Positions 1-8,072 of a stretch of 64,000 nt of DNA are shown one piece after another. Each line of letters starts with the position of its first letter. The stretch's first letter is position 1. The position numbers and the translations under genes are program-made. The notes under the pieces were generated by a model that saw nothing but the letters and a program-made list of their open reading frames with translations, made no database searches and was not told the DNA's origin. The stretch is from JAAYCI01 sp964370165 (GTDB lineage Bacteria > Bacillota > Clostridia > Oscillospirales > Ruminococcaceae): positions 62,001 to 126,000 of the forward strand of contig CAYJIG010000001.1 in NCBI GenBank assembly GCA_964370165.1, written 5' to 3'.

Positions 1-297
1 TATTCTTTGTCGTTTTTTGAAAAAGGTAAGTTTCGTGAGGAGCTGGCACTGCTGGGAACTAAAAGCGGTCGCGACAGTGACAAAATCACTGAAACGGGTC
101 TGCATGTAAACGAGTTTGTGGGTGTTCCGGCGTTTGAGGAAGCTAGCTTGGTGCTGATATGCCGTAAATTGTATATACAAGACATGGTGAAAGAAGGATT
201 TTTGGACAGCAATATCAGTAAAACACACTATCCAGAGCAAGATTACCATCGCATGTATATAGGCGAAATAGAACATACATTTTGCAAAGTTGATTAG
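1..297 (+). CDS. Flavin reductase-like protein, C-terminal part (5' truncated by window)
   Basis: The reading frame is open from base 1 and stops with TAG at 295–297, so only the last 98 residues are visible. The fragment reads like the second half of a flavin reductase-like (FMN-binding split barrel) domain. It has a GTKSGRDSDK loop, then an EASLVLICRK strand and a late YPEQDYHRMYIGEIE segment, which matches how these proteins place their FMN-contacting loop and final strands. Such proteins bind FMN and reduce flavin or act as NAD(P)H-dependent oxidoreductases in the cytoplasm. The substrate cannot be told from this fragment. A strong hairpin follows at 348–411, so the gene ends its transcription unit. 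Confidence 0.7.
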   Translation, partial: YSLSFFEKGKFREELALLGTKSGRDSDKITETGLHVNEFVGVPAFEEASLVLICRKLYIQDMVKEGFLDSNISKTHYPEQDYHRMYIGEIEHTFCKVD

Positions 298-347
298 ATA
301 TACTAATAAAAATCACAAAGATATCTTATGAAAATCTGTCGATAAAA

Positions 348-411
348 TAATGACCATGCAACAAAGCAACGAAAAACCATAGTTTGCTCTGTGTAAAATG
401 GTCATTTTTTC
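348..411 (+). terminator. Rho-independent terminator after the flavin reductase gene
   Basis: AATGACCAT (349–357) pairs with ATGGTCATT (398–406), followed by a run of T at 405–410. An inner helix between ACAAAGCAAC and GTTTGCTCTGT extends the stem. Confidence 0.8.
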
Positions 412-441
412 CGTATTTGCGTATTTTCACCGTATTTTCTC

Positions 442-470
442 TGTACAATAACATGTACAAGTTGTATAAT
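442..470 (+). promoter_or_regulatory. Candidate sigma-A promoter for the asp23–fakA–secA unit
   Basis: TGTACA (442–447), a 17-base spacer and a perfect TATAAT (465–470). The self-complementary hexamer TGTACA occurs again inside the spacer. The rest of the 298–595 gap holds only the terminator at 348–411 and AT-rich sequence. Confidence 0.55.
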
Positions 471-595
471 ATATTGGCACTGTATATCTTTGTAGTTATA
501 GTGCATTGTGAAATGTAAAAAGTGATGGTGATTGTTTAATATAGCTTTAATACTATGTGTGGGTGATGGCGATGCCCACAAAGGAGGGAAAGATT

Positions 596-943
596 TTGGT
601 ATCATATTACAACACTTTAGGAAAAGTGAGCATGACATCGGGCTATTTTTCAGAACTGGTTGCCACTGTAGTGCAAAGTGGGTTTGGCGTAGCAGGAATG
701 GCAATGAAGGGTACAAAAGATAACCTAAAAAGTTTATTGAATAAAGATTTTCCTGAAAAAGGTGTGAGTGTCAGGGAAGAAGACGGCCAACTTGATATTG
801 AACTGCATATCAAAGTGACGTATGGCCTGAATATCACCGAGGCAGTGCGTAGTGTCACACACAAAGTGCAATACGTGGTGGAGGAAGCTACCGGCCTTAC
901 AGTGAGAAATATTCGTGTATCTGTAGACGATATCATAGGGTAA
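596..943 (+). CDS. Asp23/Gls24 family envelope stress response protein
   Basis: A 115-residue Asp23/Gls24 (YloU-type) protein. Members are small soluble or membrane-peripheral proteins tied to cell-envelope homeostasis in Firmicutes; their biochemical role is poorly defined. The family pattern is visible: an N-terminal GKVSMTSGYFSELV segment, a central VREEDGQLDIELHIKVTYG strand pair, and a C-terminal VRNIRVSVDDI strand. I chose the TTG at 596 because AAAGGAGG lies at 580–587 with a good spacing. An upstream GTG at 557 is in frame but would place this Shine-Dalgarno inside the gene. The gene directly precedes fakA, the usual yloU–yloV order in Firmicutes, so the pair is probably co-transcribed. 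Confidence 0.88.
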   Translation: MVSYYNTLGKVSMTSGYFSELVATVVQSGFGVAGMAMKGTKDNLKSLLNKDFPEKGVSVREEDGQLDIELHIKVTYGLNITEAVRSVTHKVQYVVEEATGLTVRNIRVSVDDIIG

Positions 944-1029
944 ATATTGTAATATAAGCAAGCTAAAATGCAAAAATGTAAGTAGCCGATATTATTTATG
1001 CATACGGCTATATTTTGGAGTGAATTGAT

Positions 1030-2721
1030 ATGATAGAAGGAAAAAAGCTAAGAGACGCCATTATTTCGGGCGCAAACAACATCCGCAAGTATCGTGCGGA
1101 TGTGGACGAACTGAACGTATTTCCGGTGCCCGATGGTGACACCGGTATCAACATGAGCATGACAGTATCGGCGGCAAAGGATGAGCTTGCCGGTATGCCG
1201 GACAGCTGCACTGTGGCCGAGGCCAGCCATGCGGCGGCTTCTGCCATGCTTCGTGGCGCACGCGGTAACTCGGGTGTTATCACCAGCCTATTGTTCCGTG
1301 GATTTTCCAAAGCGCTGAAAGGCAAGAAAACAGCAGATGCCGCAGATATTGTGGCGGCGCTGGAGCAAGGCGTGGAAGGCGCATATAAAGCAGTAATGAA
1401 GCCCACCGAGGGCACTATGCTTACAGTGTCTCGTGTGGCCAGCGAAAAAGCGGCACAAAGCGGCGAGAGCGATATGATAAAGCTATGGGATATTATCGTG
1501 AAAGAGGCGCGCATAGCCCTAGATGAAACCCCAAACCAGCTGGAAGTATTGAAAAAAGCAGGAGTGGTAGATGCCGGCGGCATGGGTTTTTGCATTATCT
1601 TAGAGGGTATGCAGCAAGTGATTGCAGGTGGCGCTATGGTGGCGGATGATGAGCAAGCAGAGTCTAAACCGAAACCAAAACTGTCTACTGCAAATGTAGG
1701 CAAGGGTGTTTTTACTGACGAGCTAAACCCCGATATCACCAATGCCTATTGCACCGAGTTTTTGGTGAATAAGGAGAATGGGTCCTCGGCTACAAAACTG
1801 CGTGCATACCTTGAAAGTCACGGAGATTCTGTGGTAGTTGTGGAAGATGATGACATTATCAAATGCCATGTGCACACAGCAGATCCCGGCAAAATCTTGA
1901 CAAAAGCTATAGAGTTTGGATATTTGACCAGACTAAAGATTGAAAATATGCACGAGCAGTATGAAGCACGTAAAGCCCAAGGCGCGGCGTTGGAAAAGCA
2001 AGCCGAAGCAGAAAAAATGGACGAAAGTGAAGAGTTTGCCTATGTTGCGCCCGACCCTGAGCGTGCATATGGGTTTGTGTCGGTGGTTGCCGGTGATGGC
2101 CTGCGTGATATCTTCACCGATTTAGGTGTTGATGCCGTTGTCAGTGGCGGTCAAACCATGAATCCGTCTACAGAAGACATTGTGAAAGCGGTGCAAAGCG
2201 TGCCGGCCGGTGCAGTGTATGTATTGCCAAACAACAAAAATATCATCATGGCGGCAGAGCAAGCGGCTAAAATCGCCGACCGTAAAGTGATAGTGATTCC
2301 AACCCGTACAGTGCCGCAAGGCATGACGGCTATGCTGGCTTTTGATCCGGACGCCGATGTGGAGCAAAATACCATCGAAATGGGTAAAATGGCGGCAGGT
2401 GTGGACACCGGCCTTATCACTTTTGCCGCGCGCAATTCTGAATTTGACGGACGTAAAATTCGCAAAGGCGAGATAATTGGCCTGGCAAACGGAAAACTGG
2501 CAAGCGTGGGCACAGACATAACAAAAACAACATATCGCCTAGCACGTAGCATGTGCAGTAAAAATACCAGTTTTGTAACGCTGATTTACGGCTCGGACGT
2601 AAGCTTGGCAGACGCAGAACGCACATGCGACTTGCTGAAAGAAAAAATTCCGGCAGGTGTGGAAGTGACTCTGTTAAACGGTGGTCAGCCGGTTTATTAC
2701 TACATGATATCGCTAGAGTAA
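1030..2721 (+). CDS. fakA: Fatty acid kinase catalytic subunit FakA (DAK2/YloV family)
   Basis: A 563-residue protein. FakA phosphorylates fatty acids held by a FakB carrier so that they can enter phospholipid synthesis. The N-terminal DhaL/DAK2 kinase domain (about residues 1–200) shows the Mg-ATP loop NVFPVPDGDTGINMS and the helix RGARGNSGV. A central linker follows, and from about residue 350 there is a DegV-like domain with VSGGQTMNPSTEDI and LPNNKNIIMAAEQA. Length is close to the usual 550 or so. GGAG at 1017–1020 supports the ATG at 1030. A FakB (DegV) partner is not in the window. The gene is tightly followed by secA. Confidence 0.93.
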   Translation: MIEGKKLRDAIISGANNIRKYRADVDELNVFPVPDGDTGINMSMTVSAAKDELAGMPDSCTVAEASHAAASAMLRGARGNSGVITSLLFRGFSKALKGKKTADAADIVAALEQGVEGAYKAVMKPTEGTMLTVSRVASEKAAQSGESDMIKLWDIIVKEARIALDETPNQLEVLKKAGVVDAGGMGFCIILEGMQQVIAGGAMVADDEQAESKPKPKLSTANVGKGVFTDELNPDITNAYCTEFLVNKENGSSATKLRAYLESHGDSVVVVEDDDIIKCHVHTADPGKILTKAIEFGYLTRLKIENMHEQYEARKAQGAALEKQAEAEKMDESEEFAYVAPDPERAYGFVSVVAGDGLRDIFTDLGVDAVVSGGQTMNPSTEDIVKAVQSVPAGAVYVLPNNKNIIMAAEQAAKIADRKVIVIPTRTVPQGMTAMLAFDPDADVEQNTIEMGKMAAGVDTGLITFAARNSEFDGRKIRKGEIIGLANGKLASVGTDITKTTYRLARSMCSKNTSFVTLIYGSDVSLADAERTCDLLKEKIPAGVEVTLLNGGQPVYYYMISLE

Positions 2722-2777
2722 TGTGTGAAATCACATAGCTTAGCGATGTGTACATATGAGATATAGGAGAGAAAACT

Positions 2778-5522
2778 TTGGGTTTTTTGGATAAAATATT
2801 TGGTAGTTTTTCCGACAAGGAGCTAAAGCGTATACAGCCGGTGGTGGATGAAATCATCGGCATGGAAGAAAAGTTTAAGAAAATGAGTGGTAGCGAGCTA
2901 CGCTCAATGACAGAAAAACTGCGCGAGCGTATAAACCAAGGGGAAAGCCTGGACGATGTATTGCCCGAGGCTTTTGCCACTTGTCGTGAAGCGGCCACAC
3001 GTGTGCTTGGAATGACGCATTTCCCTGTTCAAATAATGGGCGGCCTTGTGCTACACAAAGGCATGATTGCCGAGATGAAAACCGGTGAAGGTAAAACATT
3101 GGTAGCCACATTACCGGTGTATCTGAACGCGCTAGCTGGAAATGGCGTGCATGTGGTGACGGTGAATGACTACCTCGCAAAACGTGACAGCGAATGGATG
3201 GGTAAAATTTACCGTTACTTAGGCCTGTCTGTAGGCCTTATTGTGCATGGTATCGAGAATAATAAGCGCAGAGAAGCGTATGCGTGCGACATAACATACG
3301 GCACAAACAACGAGTTTGGGTTTGACTATCTGCGAGATAACATGGTGACGTACAAAGAGCAGATGGTACAGCGAAACCATGCGTATGCCATTGTGGACGA
3401 GGTGGACTCCATCTTGGTTGACGAGGCGCGTACCCCGCTTATTATTTCGGGTGCCGGCGACAAAAGCACAGATTTGTACAAGCTGGCAGACAATTTTGCC
3501 AAAACACTGAAAGCTGTGAGGGTGAAGGAAACCGATAGCAAGGTTGACATGGACGAAGATCCGGACATGGATGGCGATTTCATAGTAGATGAAAAGGCGA
3601 AAACCTCTACACTGCTAAAAAGAGGTATTGTCAAAGCCGAGCGCTATTTTGGCGTGGATAATTTATCTGACGCCGACAATATGGAGCTGTCACATCACAT
3701 TAATCAGGCGGTAAAAGCGCGTGGAATAATGCGTAAAGACGTGGATTATGTGGTGCGTGACGGCGAAGTTATCATAGTGGACGAGTTTACCGGGCGCCTT
3801 ATGATGGGCCGCAGGTATAATGAGGGCCTGCACCAGGCGATAGAGGCAAAAGAGGGTGTAAAGGTAGAGCGTGAGTCTAAAACTTTGGCCACCATCACCT
3901 TCCAAAACTATTTCCGTATGTATAAAAAACTGGCCGGAATGACGGGTACTGCAAAGACCGAGGAAGAAGAATTTAACGAAATATACGGCCTGCAAGTGGT
4001 GGAAGTGCCCACAAACAAGCCGATGGCAAGAAAAGATCACGCCGATGCTGTGTATAAAACCGTGAACGGTAAATATAATGCGGTTATAGAGCAAGTGGTG
4101 GAATGTTATGAAAAAGGCCAACCGGTATTGGTTGGTACGATATCTATTGAAAAAAGCGAAATGCTGTCTAAAATGCTGAAAAAACGTGGCGTGAAGCACA
4201 ATGTGCTTAATGCAAAACATCACGAAAAAGAAGCACAGATTGTGGCGCAGGCAGGACACCCCGGAGCCGTTACCATTGCTACAAACATGGCAGGCCGTGG
4301 TACGGATATCATGCTTGGCGGTAATGCCGAGTTTATGGCAAAGCAAGAGATGACAAAACGGGAGTTTTCCGAGGAGATGCTAGTGGAGGCCACAGGCCAC
4401 GGAGAAACCGACAACGAAGAAATTTTAAATGCACGCAAAGTGTATAGCGAGCTGTACGCAGAAAAGAAAAAAGGCATTGATGAAGAAGTAGAAAAAGTGC
4501 GTAAGGCGGGCGGGCTTTTCATCATTGGTACCGAGCGTCATGAAAGCAGACGTATCGATAACCAGCTGCGTGGTCGTGCAGGTCGTCAGGGCGATGATGG
4601 CGAGAGCAGATTTTATTTGTCGCTGGAAGATGACCTTATGCGTCTTTTTGGTGGCGAGCGTGTGCAGAGTGTCATGGACACACTGGGCGTGGACGAAGAT
4701 GTACCCATTGAAAACAGAATAATCTCAAACTCCATCGAGAGTGCTCAGCGTAAGATAGAAGGTCGAAACTTTGACATGCGTAAAAACGTGTTGCGCTTTG
4801 ACGATGTGATGAACAGCCAGCGTGAGATTATTTATGGTCAGCGCAAGCAAGTGCTTAGTGGCGAGGATGTATCCGGCAGTGTAAAAACCATGATAAACGA
4901 CAGTATTACGTCGAATGTATCTGTGTATTGCACGGCGGAAGATGCCGACGAGTGGAACTTTACAGCGCTTAGGGACTATTATCTTGGCTGGCTGACAAAG
5001 GACGAGGATTTCCACTATGACGCAAAACAGCTGGAAAATTTGCAAGTGGCGGATATCACAAAAGAGCTTTGCGACAAAGCAAATGCGATTTTAGCCGAAA
5101 AAGAAGAAAAATATGGCGAAAAACTAATGCGTGAGCTGGAGCGTACAGTGCTTTTGCGAAACGTGGATACGAAGTGGATGAACCATATCGACGCAATGGA
5201 AGAGCTTCGTCGTGGCATATATCTGCGTAGCTATGCTCAGCGTGATCCGGTGGTGGAATACAGGCTGGAAGGCTTTGACATGTTTGATTCCATGGTGGAC
5301 AGCATAAAAGAAGATACCACAAAAATGTTGATGACGGTGGAAATAAAGCAAGGTGAGGATGCCCCACAGCGTAAACAAGTGGCAAATCCCACAGGCATGG
5401 GCGGCGCACCTGAAAAAAGAAAACCTGTTCGTAAAGCGGCAGACGCAAAAATAGGCAGAAACGATAGTTGTCCTTGCGGTAGTGGTAAAAAATACAAAAA
5501 ATGTTGTGGTCGTGAGGGGTAA
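2778..5522 (+). CDS. secA: Preprotein translocase ATPase SecA
   Basis: A full-length SecA of 914 residues, the ATP-driven motor that pushes unfolded secretory proteins through SecYEG. It shows the DEAD-type motor with MKTGEGKTLVATLP (Walker A), DEVDSILVDEARTPLIISG (Walker B region), MTGTAKTEEEEF, the second helicase domain with TNMAGRGTDIMLGG and QLRGRAGRQGD, and the C-terminal zinc-binding tail CPCGSGKKYKKCCG. The start is a TTG with AGGAG about eight bases upstream. The gene lies 56 bases after fakA with no terminator between them. It is a standard housekeeping secA and nothing in it looks truncated. Confidence 0.98.
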   Translation: MGFLDKIFGSFSDKELKRIQPVVDEIIGMEEKFKKMSGSELRSMTEKLRERINQGESLDDVLPEAFATCREAATRVLGMTHFPVQIMGGLVLHKGMIAEMKTGEGKTLVATLPVYLNALAGNGVHVVTVNDYLAKRDSEWMGKIYRYLGLSVGLIVHGIENNKRREAYACDITYGTNNEFGFDYLRDNMVTYKEQMVQRNHAYAIVDEVDSILVDEARTPLIISGAGDKSTDLYKLADNFAKTLKAVRVKETDSKVDMDEDPDMDGDFIVDEKAKTSTLLKRGIVKAERYFGVDNLSDADNMELSHHINQAVKARGIMRKDVDYVVRDGEVIIVDEFTGRLMMGRRYNEGLHQAIEAKEGVKVERESKTLATITFQNYFRMYKKLAGMTGTAKTEEEEFNEIYGLQVVEVPTNKPMARKDHADAVYKTVNGKYNAVIEQVVECYEKGQPVLVGTISIEKSEMLSKMLKKRGVKHNVLNAKHHEKEAQIVAQAGHPGAVTIATNMAGRGTDIMLGGNAEFMAKQEMTKREFSEEMLVEATGHGETDNEEILNARKVYSELYAEKKKGIDEEVEKVRKAGGLFIIGTERHESRRIDNQLRGRAGRQGDDGESRFYLSLEDDLMRLFGGERVQSVMDTLGVDEDVPIENRIISNSIESAQRKIEGRNFDMRKNVLRFDDVMNSQREIIYGQRKQVLSGEDVSGSVKTMINDSITSNVSVYCTAEDADEWNFTALRDYYLGWLTKDEDFHYDAKQLENLQVADITKELCDKANAILAEKEEKYGEKLMRELERTVLLRNVDTKWMNHIDAMEELRRGIYLRSYAQRDPVVEYRLEGFDMFDSMVDSIKEDTTKMLMTVEIKQGEDAPQRKQVANPTGMGGAPEKRKPVRKAADAKIGRNDSCPCGSGKKYKKCCGREG

Positions 5523-5570
5523 ATTCATTGCTCCATAGATAAAAAATACAATCAGAAATGAGGTATCACT

Positions 5571-6521
5571 ATGGAATATCGGATAGGAATTGACTTGGGC
5601 GGAACCAATATAAAAGCAGGCGTGGTGGACGGAAACGGTGTGCTTATTGGTAAAAAAAGTGGCAGCACTGACCCATATAATCGTACATGGCAAGATGTGG
5701 CGGCCGATATGGCAAACCTGGTAAAGCAGGTGCTTTCTGAAAATGATATCGAGCTTAAAGATTGCGCTAGCCTAGGCATAGCAAGCCCGGGAATGATAGA
5801 CACAGACAATGGCGTGGTGGTGTTTGCCGGGAACTTTAACTGGGTGGACGTGCCACTGCTTTCTGAAATGCGCAGTCATTTCCCGGCAAATTTACCGATG
5901 CAACTTGCAAACGATGCCGATGTGGCTGTGTTTGGTGAAGTGGTGAACGGCGCGGCCAAGGATGCAAGCCATGTGGTGATGTTCACACTTGGTACAGGTG
6001 TCGGAAGCGGCGTGGTTATAGATTCTCGCCCACAAGGTGGCGGAGCAGGCCGTATGGAGTTTGGCCATAGCGTGATGGCAATCGACGGGGAAGAGTGTCC
6101 TTGTGGCGAAAAAGGCTGTATTGAAGCGTATGCTTCGGCCACTGCATTGATACGAGACGCGAAACGTGCCGCCGAAAAGGATAAAAACTCGGCGATGTGG
6201 CGCCTGTGTGACGGGGACTTAAATAACATGAACGGAAGAATACCGTTTATGGCCGCAAACGAAGGTGATGCCGCCGCAAAAACTGTGGTGGATAACTATG
6301 TGAAGTATGTAGGAATAACAGTGGTGAACGCTGTGAACATTTGGCGGCCCGACATGGTGCTTTTGGGTGGCGGCATTGCGAATGAAGGCGAGGCATTTAT
6401 TTCAGCAGTTAGGGAATATGTGCGTGCTCATATTTTCGCCGGTGACAGGAGCAAAATGCCAAAAGTGGATCGTGCTGGGCTGGGTAATGACGCCGGTATA
6501 TATGGTGCGGCCGCATTATAA
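5571..6521 (+). CDS. glk: ROK family glucokinase
   Basis: A 316-residue ROK family sugar kinase, most likely glucokinase, making glucose 6-phosphate from glucose and ATP. Visible are the N-terminal phosphate loop DLGGTNIKAGVVDGNG, the sugar-binding region LANDADVAVFGE with its catalytic Asp, FTLGTGVGSGVV, the EFGHSV segment and the zinc motif ECPCGEKGCIEAYAS. The C-terminal DMVLLGGGIANEG is the second nucleotide-contacting loop. There is no N-terminal helix-turn-helix, so this is a kinase and not a ROK repressor. It fits with the glucosidases and glycogen phosphorylase in this window, which release glucose or glucose 1-phosphate. Confidence 0.9.
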   Translation: MEYRIGIDLGGTNIKAGVVDGNGVLIGKKSGSTDPYNRTWQDVAADMANLVKQVLSENDIELKDCASLGIASPGMIDTDNGVVVFAGNFNWVDVPLLSEMRSHFPANLPMQLANDADVAVFGEVVNGAAKDASHVVMFTLGTGVGSGVVIDSRPQGGGAGRMEFGHSVMAIDGEECPCGEKGCIEAYASATALIRDAKRAAEKDKNSAMWRLCDGDLNNMNGRIPFMAANEGDAAAKTVVDNYVKYVGITVVNAVNIWRPDMVLLGGGIANEGEAFISAVREYVRAHIFAGDRSKMPKVDRAGLGNDAGIYGAAAL

Positions 6522-6532
6522 AGCAATATAAA

Positions 6533-6561
6533 AATATACCCCGCCGATGGTGGGGTATATT
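6533..6561 (+). terminator. Hairpin after the glucokinase gene, terminator-like
   Basis: AATATACCCC (6533–6542) pairs perfectly with GGGGTATATT (6552–6561) around a nine-base loop. The sequence after the stem is AT-rich but has no clean T run, so it may be a weak terminator or an RNA-processing or stabilising hairpin between glk and argH. Confidence 0.5.
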
Positions 6562-6599
6562 AATAATATTTACACTATTTTAGCGCAAGGAGATAGAAA

Positions 6600-7976
6600 A
6601 TGAAAATGTGGGCGGGGCGCTTTAGTAAGGAACTTGATAAGGATATCAATGACTTTAACTCATCGATTTCATTTGACTGGGTGATGTTTCGCGAAGATAT
6701 TAAAGGCAGTATTGCGCATGCACACATGCTGTGTAAAAGTGGGATACTGACTGAAAAAGACTATACCGATATCAAGGTGGCGTTGCAGGAAATTGAAAAA
6801 GATATAGAAAATGGAACGCTGTTAATTGATGATACAGCGGAAGATATCCATATGTTTGTGGAGCAAGAGCTGACTGCTAGAATAGGTGATGCAGGAAAAC
6901 GCCTACACACAGCACGTAGCAGGAATGACCAAGTGGCTACCGATTTGCGCCTGTATTTGCGCAAAAAATCAAGCGAGCTGATGGACGAGACAAAAGCTTT
7001 GGCAACAACGCTTGTGAATCTATCCCAGCAGCATATAGATACCGTTATGCCGGGATATACCCATTTGCAGGTGGCTCAGCCTATAACGTTTGCACATCAT
7101 TTGATGGCATATGCGCAGATGTTGCGCAGAGACTATGAACGGCTACAAGACGCGAAAAATCGAATGAACCAAAGCCCACTGGGTGCGGGTGCGCTGGCCG
7201 GGACCACATATCCTATAGATAGAAGCCTCACAGCGGCCGAGCTGGGATTTGATGGTGTTTGCGCAAATAGTTTGGATGCTGTGTCGGACAGGGATTTTTG
7301 TATCGAGATTGCGGCGGCACTGAGCATATTGATGACACATTTGTCGAGGCTATCGGAAGAAATCATTTTGTGGTGTAGTAGCGAATTTTCCTTTGTAGAG
7401 CTGGATGATGCGTTTGCTACAGGCTCGTCCATCATGCCGCAAAAGAAAAACCCCGATATCACAGAGCTGGTACGTGGGAAAACTGCCCGTGTGTATGGCG
7501 ATTTAACGACGCTGTTATCCATGATGAAAAACTTGCCATTGGCGTATAACAAAGATATGCAAGAGGATAAACCGGCGGTGTTTGACGCGGTGGATACAGT
7601 TTTATTGTGTCTAAAAGCGATGCGGCCAATGATAGAAACCATGAACGTGAAAAAGGAAAACATGAAAAAAGCAGCGGCGAAAGGATTTATCAACGCCACT
7701 GATTGTGCAGATTATTTGGTGAAAAAAGGCATGCCGTTTAGGGATGCGTATAAAATCACAGGCCAGCTGGTGGCGATGTGTGTGGCAGAAAATGAAACCC
7801 TTGAAAGCCTGCCGCTATCAGAATATAAAAAAGCTAGCGATTTGTTTTGCGAGGATGTGCACACGACTATAGATTTGGCCACGTGTATATCTGAACGCAG
7901 TAGTGAAGGTGGACCTTCACCAAAAGCAGTGAGAAAACAAATTGATGAGTATAAAAAAGTAATGCAGATAAAATAA
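6600..7976 (+). CDS. argH: Argininosuccinate lyase
   Basis: A 458-residue argininosuccinate lyase. It cleaves argininosuccinate to arginine and fumarate, the last step of arginine synthesis, as a cytoplasmic homotetramer. The superfamily signature GSSIMPQKKNPD with its mobile catalytic Ser loop is present, as are TARSRNDQVATDLRLYLR and GYTHLQVAQPITFAHH. The N-terminus MWAGRFSKELD is typical of ArgH. AAGGAG at 6587–6592 supports ATG 6600. No argG or other arginine gene is next to it, so it stands apart from the rest of the pathway here. A bidirectional terminator follows. Confidence 0.97.
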   Translation: MKMWAGRFSKELDKDINDFNSSISFDWVMFREDIKGSIAHAHMLCKSGILTEKDYTDIKVALQEIEKDIENGTLLIDDTAEDIHMFVEQELTARIGDAGKRLHTARSRNDQVATDLRLYLRKKSSELMDETKALATTLVNLSQQHIDTVMPGYTHLQVAQPITFAHHLMAYAQMLRRDYERLQDAKNRMNQSPLGAGALAGTTYPIDRSLTAAELGFDGVCANSLDAVSDRDFCIEIAAALSILMTHLSRLSEEIILWCSSEFSFVELDDAFATGSSIMPQKKNPDITELVRGKTARVYGDLTTLLSMMKNLPLAYNKDMQEDKPAVFDAVDTVLLCLKAMRPMIETMNVKKENMKKAAAKGFINATDCADYLVKKGMPFRDAYKITGQLVAMCVAENETLESLPLSEYKKASDLFCEDVHTTIDLATCISERSSEGGPSPKAVRKQIDEYKKVMQIK

Positions 7977-8010
7977 ACTTGTTTACGCCGATATTTTGCG
8001 ATGAATAAAC

Positions 8011-8050
8011 AAAAAACCGAGTGGCTATGTTTTAGCACACTCGGTTTTTT
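8011..8050. terminator. Bidirectional terminator between argH and the GH13 glucosidase
   Basis: AAAAAACCGAGTG (8011–8023) pairs with CACTCGGTTTTTT (8038–8050). With A on one side and T on the other, it can stop transcription of the two convergent genes. Confidence 0.88.
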
Positions 8051-8072
8051 TATGTTTTAGTGATGAAACAGC

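Noticed and set aside
1008..1742. Long minus-strand open frame (244 codons) inside fakA
   Set aside because: It is antisense to a clear FakA and rich in Ser/Ala from codon mirroring; no start signal.
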